Source: Streptomyces ochraceiscleroticus (GTDB lineage Bacteria; Actinomycetota; Actinomycetes; Streptomycetales; Streptomycetaceae). From it: a DNA stretch of 64,000 nt. The notes under the pieces were generated by a model. It worked only from the letters and a program-made list of their open reading frames with translations. It did not search any database and had not been told where the DNA came from. The stretch is from NCBI RefSeq assembly GCF_000720485.1, contig NZ_JOAX01000019.1, positions 90,651-154,650 on the forward strand. Reading direction: 5' to 3'. The first letter of the stretch is position 1; each line of letters begins with the position of its first letter. The translations under genes were made by a program, and so were the position numbers. Positions 8,889 through 16,541 of this stretch are shown one piece after another.

Positions 8889-9249
8889 GAGAAACGTTCT
8901 CCCTTCCTGGGGAACTTTCTGGGGAACTTCTTGGGGACGGCCGGCGCCGGCACGCACGCCCGGCGGACACTCGCGCCGGAACGGCGGGTGCCCCGCCCGA
9001 CCATGAAAGCTACGAGTGCCCCTCGGGGCCCGGCATCGGCCGAAAGACACCGGCCGTTCCCGCCGTTCGGCAGGCACCCCTACCGCGCCCAGGCGCCGGG
9101 CCCAACAGAGCCTGCCGGTCCCAGTACGAGGCCGAGCGGCCCTGCCCGCCGGGCGCCGAGGGGTGGCAGAATCCCACTCGCTCCCGCGTCGCGGCACGGC
9201 GGGCCGCGACGGCTTGTCCCACCAGGTCTTGATGCCGAGGGAGACCGCG
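8889..9249. other. Intergenic region with three 12-base direct repeats near 8907-8942
   Basis: The region separates the divergent acyltransferase and hypothetical gene. At 8907-8918, 8919-8930 and 8931-8942 a CTGGGGAACTTY unit is repeated (third copy degenerate, TTGGGGACGGCC). They lie 19 to 54 bases upstream of the acyltransferase start, a position suited to a regulator with repeated half sites. Nothing coding is convincing in the remainder. Confidence 0.4.
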
Positions 9250-9831
9250 ATGACGTGGACCGCCCCTTCCCTGCACCCGTTGTGGACCTCTGTCCTCAGC
9301 CGACTCAGGCCGGCCCTCCTGCCGGTGCCTTCGCTGAGGACCCGACCAGCCGGAACAGCCCGAACGGCCCGAACGGCCGGTGCCGCAGCGGCGGCCGGCA
9401 GCGCTGACGGCGGGATCGGACCGTCCCCGGTCGCGGTACGCCGGTACGCCGACCGCACCGTCATCGAGGTGCACCGCCCGATCCGGCCTGCCGCCGAACC
9501 CCACCTGGGACGGCTCCTGAACGCCGTCATCCGCCCCGGCAGCGGCGATGTCGTCGTCGACCTGCACCGGGTGGGCCGGGCGGACGACGCCGCGGCCCTG
9601 GTCCGCTTGGCCCAGGTGCTCTGCGCCCACCACGAGGTGGACTGCTCGGTCGAGTACGACGCGTCGGAGGCCGTGGCCCGCTCGTCCCCGAGCAGACGGC
9701 TGCCCGCCGCGCGGGCAGCCCCGCAGGGAAGCGACCTCTGTATGCCGAAATCGCTATCTGATAACGGACTTCCGTTCGAACGTCCCTTTCACCACGTCCG
9801 CCCCGTACCGTGCTTCTCAATGCCCCATTGA
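9250..9831 (+). CDS. Hypothetical protein, possible degenerate STAS-like domain
   Basis: 193 residues. After a variable alanine/arginine-rich N-terminus, residues 60-140 read like a beta/alpha STAS unit: RTVIEVHRPIRPAAEPHLGRLLNAVI, DVVVDLHRVGRADDAAALVRLAQVL, DCSVEYDASEAVARSSP. The conserved STAS phosphoserine position (DSxG) appears as GRADD, so an anti-sigma antagonist function would be impaired. The ATG at 9250 follows GGGAG by eight bases. I do not recognise a named family; the frame has normal Streptomyces third-base bias, which supports it being real. The tail after residue 150 may be unstructured. Confidence 0.5.
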   Translation: MTWTAPSLHPLWTSVLSRLRPALLPVPSLRTRPAGTARTARTAGAAAAAGSADGGIGPSPVAVRRYADRTVIEVHRPIRPAAEPHLGRLLNAVIRPGSGDVVVDLHRVGRADDAAALVRLAQVLCAHHEVDCSVEYDASEAVARSSPSRRLPAARAAPQGSDLCMPKSLSDNGLPFERPFHHVRPVPCFSMPH

Positions 9832-9867
9832 TCTTGTTCAGGGGGCTCCTGGGGAGGGGGACGCGCC

Positions 9868-11502
9868 ATGCGCAGCGGGGTGAAGACCGCCATTGTCGGC
9901 GGGGTGTTCGTCGTGGTGGGCGGGGCCGTGCTGTACGGCGGCTACAACCTGGTGAACGGGATCACCGGGTACGGCGGCGGGGGCGACACCACACAGGCGG
10001 TACCGACCGGCCCGCCCAGCGCCGAGGAGACGACGCGGACGGCGAAGGACTTCCTCGCCGCCTGGGCGAAGGGCGACAGCGCGGCCGCCGCCGCGCTCAC
10101 CGACAACCAGGAGGTCGCCCGGACCGAACTGGCCGGATTCCACCGCCAGGCGCACCTCACGCACCTGGTGATCACGCCAGGCGAGCGGACCGGCACGACC
10201 GTTCCGTACAAGGTCACGGCGAAGGTGTCGTACAAGGGCCGGACCGCTCCCCTGTCGTACACCTCCGAGCTGCGGGTCGTCCGCGGCCGGACCACGCACA
10301 AGCCGCTGGTGGACTGGCGGCCCTCGGTGCTGCATCCGCGGCTCGAGGAGGGCGAGTACCTGGTGACGGACGCGGGTGCGGCGCCGGAGATCAAGGCCGT
10401 CGACCACCGCGGCCGGCCGCTGACCGAGGAGCGCTACCCCTCGCTCGGGCCCGTCCTGGACGGCCTGCGGGAGAAGTACGGCAGCAAGGCCGGCGGCACC
10501 CGCGCCATCGGCCTGCGGATCGCGAACGAGGAGGGCGGGACCTCCCGCACCCTGGTCACCCTGCGGAAGGGCCGGGCAGGAACGCTGCACACGACGCTGG
10601 ACGCGGACGTGCAGGCGGCAGCGGAACGGGCGGTGAAGGAGTACGACGAGTCGTCGGTCGTGGCCGTCCGGCCGAGCACGGGCGAGATCCGGGCGGTGGC
10701 CAACAACCGTACGGACGGCTACAACGCGGCGATGCTGGGCAGAGTGGCACCCGGCTCCACCATGAAGATCGTCACGGCCACGATGATCCTGCAGAACGGC
10801 GTGGGGGACGCGGCCGACAAGGCCGCCTGCCCGTCGACCGTGTCCTGGGAGGGCTACACCTTCCACAACCTCGACGACTTCTCGATCGCGGACGGCACGC
10901 TGACCGACGCGTTCGCCCGGTCCTGCAACACCGCGTTCATCAAGGCCGTCAAGCCGCTGAACAACAAGGGCATCGCGGGCACCGCGCTGGGCGCAACGGC
11001 CCGGGACTCCTTCGGACTCGGCGGGGACGACTGGCAGACCGGTATACCGTCCTTCGACGGCAGTGTCCCGGAGTCGTCCGGGGTGGAGACCGCCGCCTCG
11101 TACATCGGCCAGGGCAAGGTCCAGATGAGCCCACTGGCCATGGCGTCCGTCACCGCGACCGTGGTCAACGGCGGCTTCCGGCAGCCCGTACTCGTATCCC
11201 AGTCGCTCGACGGCCGGACCCTGGCCACCGCGCGGCCGCTGGACCCGTCCGTCGCCCGCCAGTTGCGGCAGATGATGCACGCGGCGACCGTCGGCCAGGG
11301 GACGGCGGTCGCCGCGATGGCGGGCGTCGGCGGGGACAAGGGCGCGAAGACCGGCTCCGCCGAGAAGGACGGACAGGACCGGTCCAACAGTTGGTTCACC
11401 GGCTACAGCGACGACCTCGCGGCCGCGGCACTGGTCCAGTCCGGCGGCCATGGCGGGGACGCGGCGGGGCCGGTCGTGGCGGGGGTGCTGCGCGCGGGGT
11501 AG
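9868..11502 (+). CDS. Penicillin-binding protein (NTF2-like domain plus transpeptidase)
   Basis: 544 residues. One transmembrane anchor at residues 8-28 is followed by an extracellular NTF2-like MecA_N-type domain (about 50-160), a short dimerisation-like region and a transpeptidase domain. The three penicillin-binding motifs are intact: STMK (297-300), SCN (352-354) and KTG (494-496). It would cross-link peptidoglycan outside the membrane. It stands alone, away from division genes, like the accessory class B PBPs common in Streptomyces; a beta-lactam-tolerant variant is possible, as NTF2-bearing PBPs include PBP2a-type enzymes. The start has a strong purine-rich signal (GGAGGGGGA). Confidence 0.9.
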   Translation: MRSGVKTAIVGGVFVVVGGAVLYGGYNLVNGITGYGGGGDTTQAVPTGPPSAEETTRTAKDFLAAWAKGDSAAAAALTDNQEVARTELAGFHRQAHLTHLVITPGERTGTTVPYKVTAKVSYKGRTAPLSYTSELRVVRGRTTHKPLVDWRPSVLHPRLEEGEYLVTDAGAAPEIKAVDHRGRPLTEERYPSLGPVLDGLREKYGSKAGGTRAIGLRIANEEGGTSRTLVTLRKGRAGTLHTTLDADVQAAAERAVKEYDESSVVAVRPSTGEIRAVANNRTDGYNAAMLGRVAPGSTMKIVTATMILQNGVGDAADKAACPSTVSWEGYTFHNLDDFSIADGTLTDAFARSCNTAFIKAVKPLNNKGIAGTALGATARDSFGLGGDDWQTGIPSFDGSVPESSGVETAASYIGQGKVQMSPLAMASVTATVVNGGFRQPVLVSQSLDGRTLATARPLDPSVARQLRQMMHAATVGQGTAVAAMAGVGGDKGAKTGSAEKDGQDRSNSWFTGYSDDLAAAALVQSGGHGGDAAGPVVAGVLRAG

Positions 11503-11516
11503 AGCCTGTTCAGGCT
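11503..11516. terminator. Small hairpin between convergent genes
   Basis: AGCCTG TT CAGGCT fills the 13 bases between the PBP stop and the dienelactone hydrolase stop. It is a compact bidirectional dyad; the two-base loop would open to a six-base loop in RNA. Confidence 0.3.
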
Positions 11517-12292
11517 TACGCCGGCTTCAGCCTGCGGGAGAAGAGGTCCAGCAGCGCGTCCCAGTGCCGGGCCAGGCCCGCCTCGCTGTAGGCGGCGGTG
11601 TCGGACATGGTGAAGCCGTGGATGGTGTCCGGGTACACCTCGGAGCGGAATGTCGCGCCCGCGGCCTCCAGCGCCGCCTCCAGTTCGGCGACGTGCTGGG
11701 CGTTCATGCTGTCGTCCTGGGACGCGTGCCCGAAGTACAGCTCCGCCTCGACGTCACCGGCCAGCCGGTGCGGGCTGTCCGGCGCGTCCGTGACAAGGTG
11801 GCCGCCGTGGAAGCTCGCCGCGGCGGCGACCCGGTCCGGGTACCGCGCCGCGGTGCGCATCGAGAGCACGCCACCCATGCAGTAGCCCGTCAGGCCCACC
11901 GCACCGGCGCGCACCTCCTCCTGACCGGCCAGGAAGTCGAGGAAACAGCCGGCGTCGCGCATCCCGAGCTCCGGGGTCAGCTCGTGGACCATCGGCATGA
12001 CCTGCGCGAAGAACGCCTCCCGGCTCTCCTGCCTGCTGAGATCGGGGAGTTCGACGACAGGCGCCTTGCCGTGCCGGTAGAAGAGGTTCGGCAGCAGGAC
12101 GTAGTACCCGTGCGCGGCGAGCTCGCGGGCCATGTTCTCCAGCCGCGGACGCAGGCCGATGGCGTCCATGTAGAACAGCACGGCGGGGTGGCTGCCGCCC
12201 CCTGCCGGGTGCGCGACGAACGCGTCGCACGCCCCGTCCGGCGTACTGATCGTCACGGACTTGGATTCCGTCTTCGCTGTCTCCGCTGCCAT
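11516..12292 (-). CDS. Dienelactone hydrolase family protein
   Basis: 258 residues, alpha/beta hydrolase of the dienelactone hydrolase (carboxymethylenebutenolidase) type. The nucleophile is Cys138 in GYCMGG. The expected histidine lies in the TIHGFT segment near the C-terminus, and the acid is probably in GHASQDDSM. The family opens lactone or ester bonds in aromatic degradation, but most Streptomyces copies are uncharacterised. No ring-cleavage genes lie beside it. The ATG at 12292 gives the usual short N-terminus. It is cytoplasmic; no signal peptide is seen. Confidence 0.88.
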   Translation of the reverse strand: MAAETAKTESKSVTISTPDGACDAFVAHPAGGGSHPAVLFYMDAIGLRPRLENMARELAAHGYYVLLPNLFYRHGKAPVVELPDLSRQESREAFFAQVMPMVHELTPELGMRDAGCFLDFLAGQEEVRAGAVGLTGYCMGGVLSMRTAARYPDRVAAAASFHGGHLVTDAPDSPHRLAGDVEAELYFGHASQDDSMNAQHVAELEAALEAAGATFRSEVYPDTIHGFTMSDTAAYSEAGLARHWDALLDLFSRRLKPA

Positions 12293-12342
12293 GCCTTCTC
12301 CTCATCGTTTCCGGGCATCGCTCCCCGGGCGTCCATCGTGCC

Positions 12343-12744
12343 TCACCCGGGGGCGTCGAAGGCGTCCGGGGCGATGTGCGGCAGGGCTTGGCTGGTAATG
12401 CGGAAGCGCCCGTTGGCGAGCCGGTGCCTGGTCTCGGCGACATGGACGGTGAGCGGCCCCGCCCACTCGTAGCCATGCTCCGCGGCATGCCGGGCCAGCG
12501 CGTCCGTCAGCGCCCGTCCCACGTGCCCGTGCCGCTCGCCGAGCTCCTGGTGGACGTAGCGGGCGAGCTCGATGTCGTAGACGTTGGGCACCAGTATCCG
12601 GCTCTCGCTGCACACGACGGCGTGGTCGTCGCACTCGCGCCGCAGGGCGTCGACGAGCCGCACCGGATCGCTCCGGAACACCCGATTGACCAGGGTGTGT
12701 TCCCAGTGCTCCACCGCGTCTTCCATTTGCGTGAGCAGTCCCAT
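12343..12744 (-). CDS. Stand-alone DUF3662 (FhaA N-terminal-like) protein
   Basis: 133 residues. MGLLTQMEDAVEHWEHTLVNRVFRS, DALRRECDDHAVV, LVPNVYDIELARY and YEWAGPLTVHV align by eye with the N-terminal domain of FhaA, the FHA-domain protein that works with PknB and RodA/PBPs in cell-wall control. Here the protein stops before any linker or FHA domain. Whether it is a natural single-domain paralogue or a truncated gene is unclear; the frame is clean and ends with an ordinary stop. Neighbours include an orphan PBP 1 kb away, so a cell-wall role is conceivable. The ATG at 12744 matches the family's MG start. Confidence 0.7.
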   Translation of the reverse strand: MGLLTQMEDAVEHWEHTLVNRVFRSDPVRLVDALRRECDDHAVVCSESRILVPNVYDIELARYVHQELGERHGHVGRALTDALARHAAEHGYEWAGPLTVHVAETRHRLANGRFRITSQALPHIAPDAFDAPG

Positions 12745-12912
12745 GCCGCACCGGGTGCCCGCCGGCCGCCCTGTCATGCCCGGGGAGCCATTCCGGCCAT
12801 TGGCACGCTTGGCAGGAAATCACACGCTTTCCAAGAACAGGACCCGCTACTGTCAGCAACGTGAGAGTCGCTCACCTCTCCCCGACATCTCCCCGCACGA
12901 TGAGGTTGCCAG

Positions 12913-13398
12913 ATGCCGCTGCCCGACGGCTTAGAGATGACCGCGCTCGCCTCCTGTGAGGCCGGCGCGGTGCTGCGGATCAGCGGCGAGCTCGACCACT
13001 TTACCGAGCAGCTCTTCCGCGCCTCCGTGGGCACTTTCCTGGACCGCGGCCACCACCATGTCGTTCTGGACTGCGCCACTCTCACCTTCTGCGACTCCCG
13101 CGGCCTGAACTGCCTGCTCAGCCTGCAATGGCTGCTGGAGCGGCGACAGGGCCGGCTGCTGCTGGCCCGCGTCCGCCACAACGTCGCCCGCGTACTGCAC
13201 CTCACCGGCTCCGGCGAGCTGCTGCGCACGTACCCCACGGTGGCCCAGGCACTGGCCACACTGCCCCGGGAGGAGCGGCCGGGGTGGCCGGGGGCGGGCT
13301 CTCTGGAGGGGGCGGGGACGTACTCGTCGGGATCGTCAGGGTCGGCGTACTCGTCGGGGTCGGGGTACGAGTATCGGTCCGGGGCGGCGCCGGCCTGA
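12913..13398 (+). CDS. STAS-domain anti-anti-sigma factor
   Basis: 161 residues. Residues 5-105 form a STAS domain: GAVLRISGELDHFTEQLFRASV, HHVVLDCATLTFCDSRGLNCLL, GRLLLARVRHNVARVLHLTGSGELL. The serine in CDSRGLN is the position phosphorylated by anti-sigma kinases, and it is intact, unlike in the hypothetical gene at 9250. After residue 130 the protein ends in a low-complexity Gly/Ser/Tyr tail (YSSGSSGSAYSSGSGY), odd for this family. No anti-sigma kinase or sigma factor is adjacent. It is divergent from the DUF3662 gene. Confidence 0.85.
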   Translation: MPLPDGLEMTALASCEAGAVLRISGELDHFTEQLFRASVGTFLDRGHHHVVLDCATLTFCDSRGLNCLLSLQWLLERRQGRLLLARVRHNVARVLHLTGSGELLRTYPTVAQALATLPREERPGWPGAGSLEGAGTYSSGSSGSAYSSGSGYEYRSGAAPA

Positions 13399-13535
13399 GA
13401 GGCTGCGGTCGGGGCTCGGGGGTCGACTGTCTGCAGTCTGCCGGCTGCGGTCTGCCGGCACGACGACCGACCTTCCGTACGGCGACGGCTGACCGCACGG
13501 CCTCGCGCCCACCGCTGCCGGCGACTGCTACGGTA

Positions 13536-13559
13536 AGGAGCAAAGCTAGTTTTGCTCCT
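13536..13559. promoter_or_regulatory. Perfect 9-base inverted repeat upstream of the alpha/beta hydrolase
   Basis: AGGAGCAAA, GCTAGT, TTTGCTCCT: nine-pair arms around six bases, ending 22 bases before the hydrolase GTG. No T-run follows, so an operator is more likely than a terminator, although a hairpin near the ribosome site could also act in RNA. No regulator gene is adjacent. Confidence 0.5.
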
Positions 13560-13581
13560 GAGCAGGAAGGGTGCCAGTCCC

Positions 13582-14424
13582 GTGACCGACCCCCGCGCAT
13601 GGCAGTTGAGCAGGACTTTCCCGAGTGCGGCGGGCACGGTCCGCTGGGAACGCTTCGGGCCCGAGGACGCGGCCCCGGTCGTCCTCCTGCACGGCACGCC
13701 CTTCTCCTCGTACGTCTGGCAGGAGATCGCCCAGGCACTCGCCCAGCGGTACCAGGTGTACGTCTGGGACATGCCCGGATACGGCGCGTCCGAGAAGCGC
13801 GAGGGCCAGGACGTCTCCCTCGCAGCCCAGGGCGGGGTCTTCGCCGAGCTGCTCGCCCACTGGGAGCTGACGCGCCCCTCCGTCGTCGCCCATGACTTCG
13901 GCGGGGCCGTGGCCCTGCGGGCACACCTGCTGCACGGCGCCGCATACAGCCGTCTGGCGCTGGTCGACCCGGTGGCGCTCGCGCCATGGGGCTCGCCGTT
14001 CTTCCGGCTGGTCGGCGAACACGCCCCGGTCTTCGAGCAGTTGCCGCCCGCGCTGCACCTCGCGCTGGTACGCGAGTACATCCGCTCCGCGAGCCACCGG
14101 GGGCTGCGGGACGACGTGGCCGAGGAACTGGTGCGGCCGTGGTCGGGCGAGACGGGCCAGGCGGCGTTCTACCGGCAGATCGCGCAGGCGGATCAGCGCT
14201 ACACCGACGAGATCCAGGAGAAGTACGCCGGTATCGACCTCCCCGTCACCGTCTGCTGGGGCGCGGAGGACACCTGGATCCCGGTCGCCAAGGCACACGA
14301 ACTGGCAGCGGCCATCCCCGGCGCCCGGCTCCAACTGATCCCCGACGCGGGCCACTTGGTACCCCTGGACGCCCCCGCTCCGCTCCTCGCCGCGCTCCTG
14401 GACTTCCTCACCGCTCCGGCGTGA
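13582..14424 (+). CDS. Alpha/beta hydrolase, haloalkane dehalogenase / epoxide hydrolase-like
   Basis: 280 residues. The oxyanion-hole motif HGTP lies at residues 37-40, and the nucleophile elbow reads AHDFGG with Asp105 in place of serine. An aspartate nucleophile places it with haloalkane dehalogenases and epoxide hydrolases rather than esterases. The catalytic base is the histidine in DAGHLVP near the C-terminus. The GTG at 13582 follows GGAAGG by ten bases; an in-frame TTG at 13552 lies inside the inverted repeat and is unlikely. The 3' end overlaps the convergent amidase by 17 bases. The substrate is unknown. Confidence 0.85.
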   Translation: MTDPRAWQLSRTFPSAAGTVRWERFGPEDAAPVVLLHGTPFSSYVWQEIAQALAQRYQVYVWDMPGYGASEKREGQDVSLAAQGGVFAELLAHWELTRPSVVAHDFGGAVALRAHLLHGAAYSRLALVDPVALAPWGSPFFRLVGEHAPVFEQLPPALHLALVREYIRSASHRGLRDDVAEELVRPWSGETGQAAFYRQIAQADQRYTDEIQEKYAGIDLPVTVCWGAEDTWIPVAKAHELAAAIPGARLQLIPDAGHLVPLDAPAPLLAALLDFLTAPA

Positions 14425-15682
14425 AGTCCGTAAGGTCCCGGCTGCCCGTGAGGCCCCGGCTGCCCGTGAGCCCCCTCGCGGACAGCCCGGCGGCCCGCTC
14501 AGCCGCCGCGGCGACGGCGAGGAGCAGCGTCTCACCGCCGTGCGGGGCCACGAGCTGCAGGCCCACCGGGCAGCCGTCCGCGCCGAAACCGGCCGGAATG
14601 CTCGCCGCCGGATGCCCGCTGAGGTTGAACGCCCAGGTGAGCGCCGTACTGTACCGGTCGCCCGGACCCTCGTGACCGTGCGGCGGATTCGGCGTGGCCG
14701 GCGTCAGCAGGAGCGGGACGCGGGCGAAGAGCGCGGCGAGCCGGCGGTCGTTGTCCGCGCGTACCCGCTCGGCGGCGGTCCGGTCCGCTCCCGGTGTCCG
14801 CAGGGCGAGCCAGGCGGGGCCCGGGTCGGTCAGCCGGACCGTGCCCTCGGCCACGAGCCGGACGACACCCGCCTCGGCGAGCCGGCCGGCCGCCCGACGG
14901 GCGATCTCCACCTGCGCGGCATCCGGCCCGGCGAAACCGAGATCGGCGGACCAGAGGGCGGGCAGCGGAGCGCCGTCCGCGGACCAGAGGGCGGGTGGCG
15001 GCGCGCCACCGGCAAGGGCGCCGCTGCCCTTCTCATCGGCGGCCGCCGCAGGTGGCGTACGCACCGCGTTCCAGTACGCGACCGCGTCCGCCGCGCACCG
15101 GGTGAGTACGCCGGGCGCGGCGAGGCCCGTGCGGTCGGGCGAGGGCAGCACCCCGTTGGTGACCTTCAGGCCGAACACTCCGCACCAGGCGGCGGGAATC
15201 CGTATCGACCCCGCGCCGTCGCTCCCCGTGGCCAGCGGTACGAGACCGACCGCGACCGCCGCGGCGGACCCGGCCGAGGAGCCGCCGGGCGTCCGGTCGG
15301 CGCGCCAGGGGTTACGGGTACGCCCGCCCCGTCCCAGCCCCCAGGTCTGCCACGGCGTGCCCGGCCCCGGTACCGCCGTCGCGCCGACCGGCACGCACCC
15401 GGCGGCCACCAGGGCCCGCGCCGCGGCGTACCGCGCGCCGCGAGGCCCCTTGACCGCCAGCGGTACACCGGCGAGAGGCAGGTCAGCCCCGGCGGCGACC
15501 AGCCGCTCGACCTCGGCCGCCCGGTCCAGCGCCGCGTCCCGCCACACCTCGGTGAAGGCGTGCAGCTCCGGATCGGTCTCGTCGATCCGTGCCAGCGCGG
15601 CCGAGACGACCTCGACGGCGCCGGTCTCCCCCGCCCGCACGGCTGCCGCGATCCCGGTGGCGGTGGGCGCCGGGTGGGTCAC
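14408..15682 (-). CDS. Amidase-signature family hydrolase
   Basis: 424 residues with the Ser-cisSer-Lys triad: lysine in PLAVKGPRG, the glycine-serine-rich [14 protein letters not shown] block, and [20 protein letters not shown] with the nucleophile serine. Such enzymes hydrolyse amides or act as GatA-like subunits; no gatB/gatC is nearby. The start is a GTG whose GTGA overlaps the stop of RNase HI, so translation is coupled. The C-terminus ends in an in-frame tandem repeat (GLTGSR twice, then DLTD), one of several gene-end duplications in this window. Confidence 0.85.
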   Translation of the reverse strand: MTHPAPTATGIAAAVRAGETGAVEVVSAALARIDETDPELHAFTEVWRDAALDRAAEVERLVAAGADLPLAGVPLAVKGPRGARYAAARALVAAGCVPVGATAVPGPGTPWQTWGLGRGGRTRNPWRADRTPGGSSAGSAAAVAVGLVPLATGSDGAGSIRIPAAWCGVFGLKVTNGVLPSPDRTGLAAPGVLTRCAADAVAYWNAVRTPPAAAADEKGSGALAGGAPPPALWSADGAPLPALWSADLGFAGPDAAQVEIARRAAGRLAEAGVVRLVAEGTVRLTDPGPAWLALRTPGADRTAAERVRADNDRRLAALFARVPLLLTPATPNPPHGHEGPGDRYSTALTWAFNLSGHPAASIPAGFGADGCPVGLQLVAPHGGETLLLAVAAAAERAAGLSARGLTGSRGLTGSRDLTDFTPER

Positions 15683-16410
15683 TCCCCGCTCTCCCCCGCC
15701 CCCACCCGGCAGGCCGGGTGGCCCCAGCCCTGCGGATTCTTGGCGATGGTCTCCCCGGCGGTGTAGGAGCGGCCGCAGCGGCAGCGGCCGGGGAACTTGG
15801 CCTTGAGGGTGCGGGCGGAGGCCCCCGAGCCGCGCCGCTTCGACGCGGCGGACGACTTGGCGACTGACGACTTGGCGGCGCCCGGGGCGCGGCGGGAAGC
15901 ACCGGCTCGGGCCGGGGCCGCCGAGGCCGGGGGCTCCGGGGAGCCGTACTCGCTGCCCGCGGCCTCCTGGGCCGTGGCGGCCTGGCTGGCGGCGCGGTCG
16001 GCGAAGTCGTTGAGCGGGTCGCCGTCCACCTGGTGCGCGGGCACGTACTGGAAGTCCACGTCGCGGCCCGCGAGCAGCGCGTCGATGCGGACGACGAGCT
16101 CCTGGTTGGCGACCGGCTTGCCGGCCGACGTCTTCCAGCCCTTGCGCTTCCAGCCGGGCAGCCAGGTCGTGACCGCCTTCATCGCGTACTGGGAGTCCAT
16201 CCGGACCTCCAGCGGCACGTCGGCGTCGACCGCCGTCAACAGCCGTTCCAGCGCGGTGAGTTCCGCGACGTTGTTCGTCGCCGTACCCAGCGGCCCCGCC
16301 TCCCAGCGGGCGGGCCGGCCCGCCTCGTCGGCGATGACCCAGCCCCAGCCCGCCGGACCGGGATTTCCCTTCGACGCCCCGTCACACGCGGCGATCACAC
16401 GTTCAGCCAT
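15679..16410 (-). CDS. rnhA: Ribonuclease HI with C-terminal extension
   Basis: 243 residues. The RNase HI core is about residues 1-145 with the acidic residues D10 ([16 protein letters not shown]), E50 (NNVAELTAL), D72 (MDSQYAM) and D138 (NDFADRAA), plus the loop histidine in PAHQ. It cuts the RNA strand of RNA-DNA hybrids. An Ala/Ser/Lys-rich linker (about 145-205) leads to a small Cys/His module, [13 protein letters not shown]...GWGHPAC, probably metal-binding, which is not in E. coli RNase HI. Longer in-frame starts up to 16572 lack support. The gene is divergent from the caspase-KAP gene. Confidence 0.9.
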   Translation of the reverse strand: MAERVIAACDGASKGNPGPAGWGWVIADEAGRPARWEAGPLGTATNNVAELTALERLLTAVDADVPLEVRMDSQYAMKAVTTWLPGWKRKGWKTSAGKPVANQELVVRIDALLAGRDVDFQYVPAHQVDGDPLNDFADRAASQAATAQEAAGSEYGSPEPPASAAPARAGASRRAPGAAKSSVAKSSAASKRRGSGASARTLKAKFPGRCRCGRSYTAGETIAKNPQGWGHPACRVGAGESGE

Positions 16411-16541
16411 ACCCCGATCATCCCAGCCCGCCCGGCCCCCGAATGCCACCGCTTCCGCCGGAGCCCGATATCGGCCGGGGGTGGGAGCGAGAGGGTGAGA
16501 GAACTCATAATGGACAACCGCGCACGGACCATGGGGGACGA

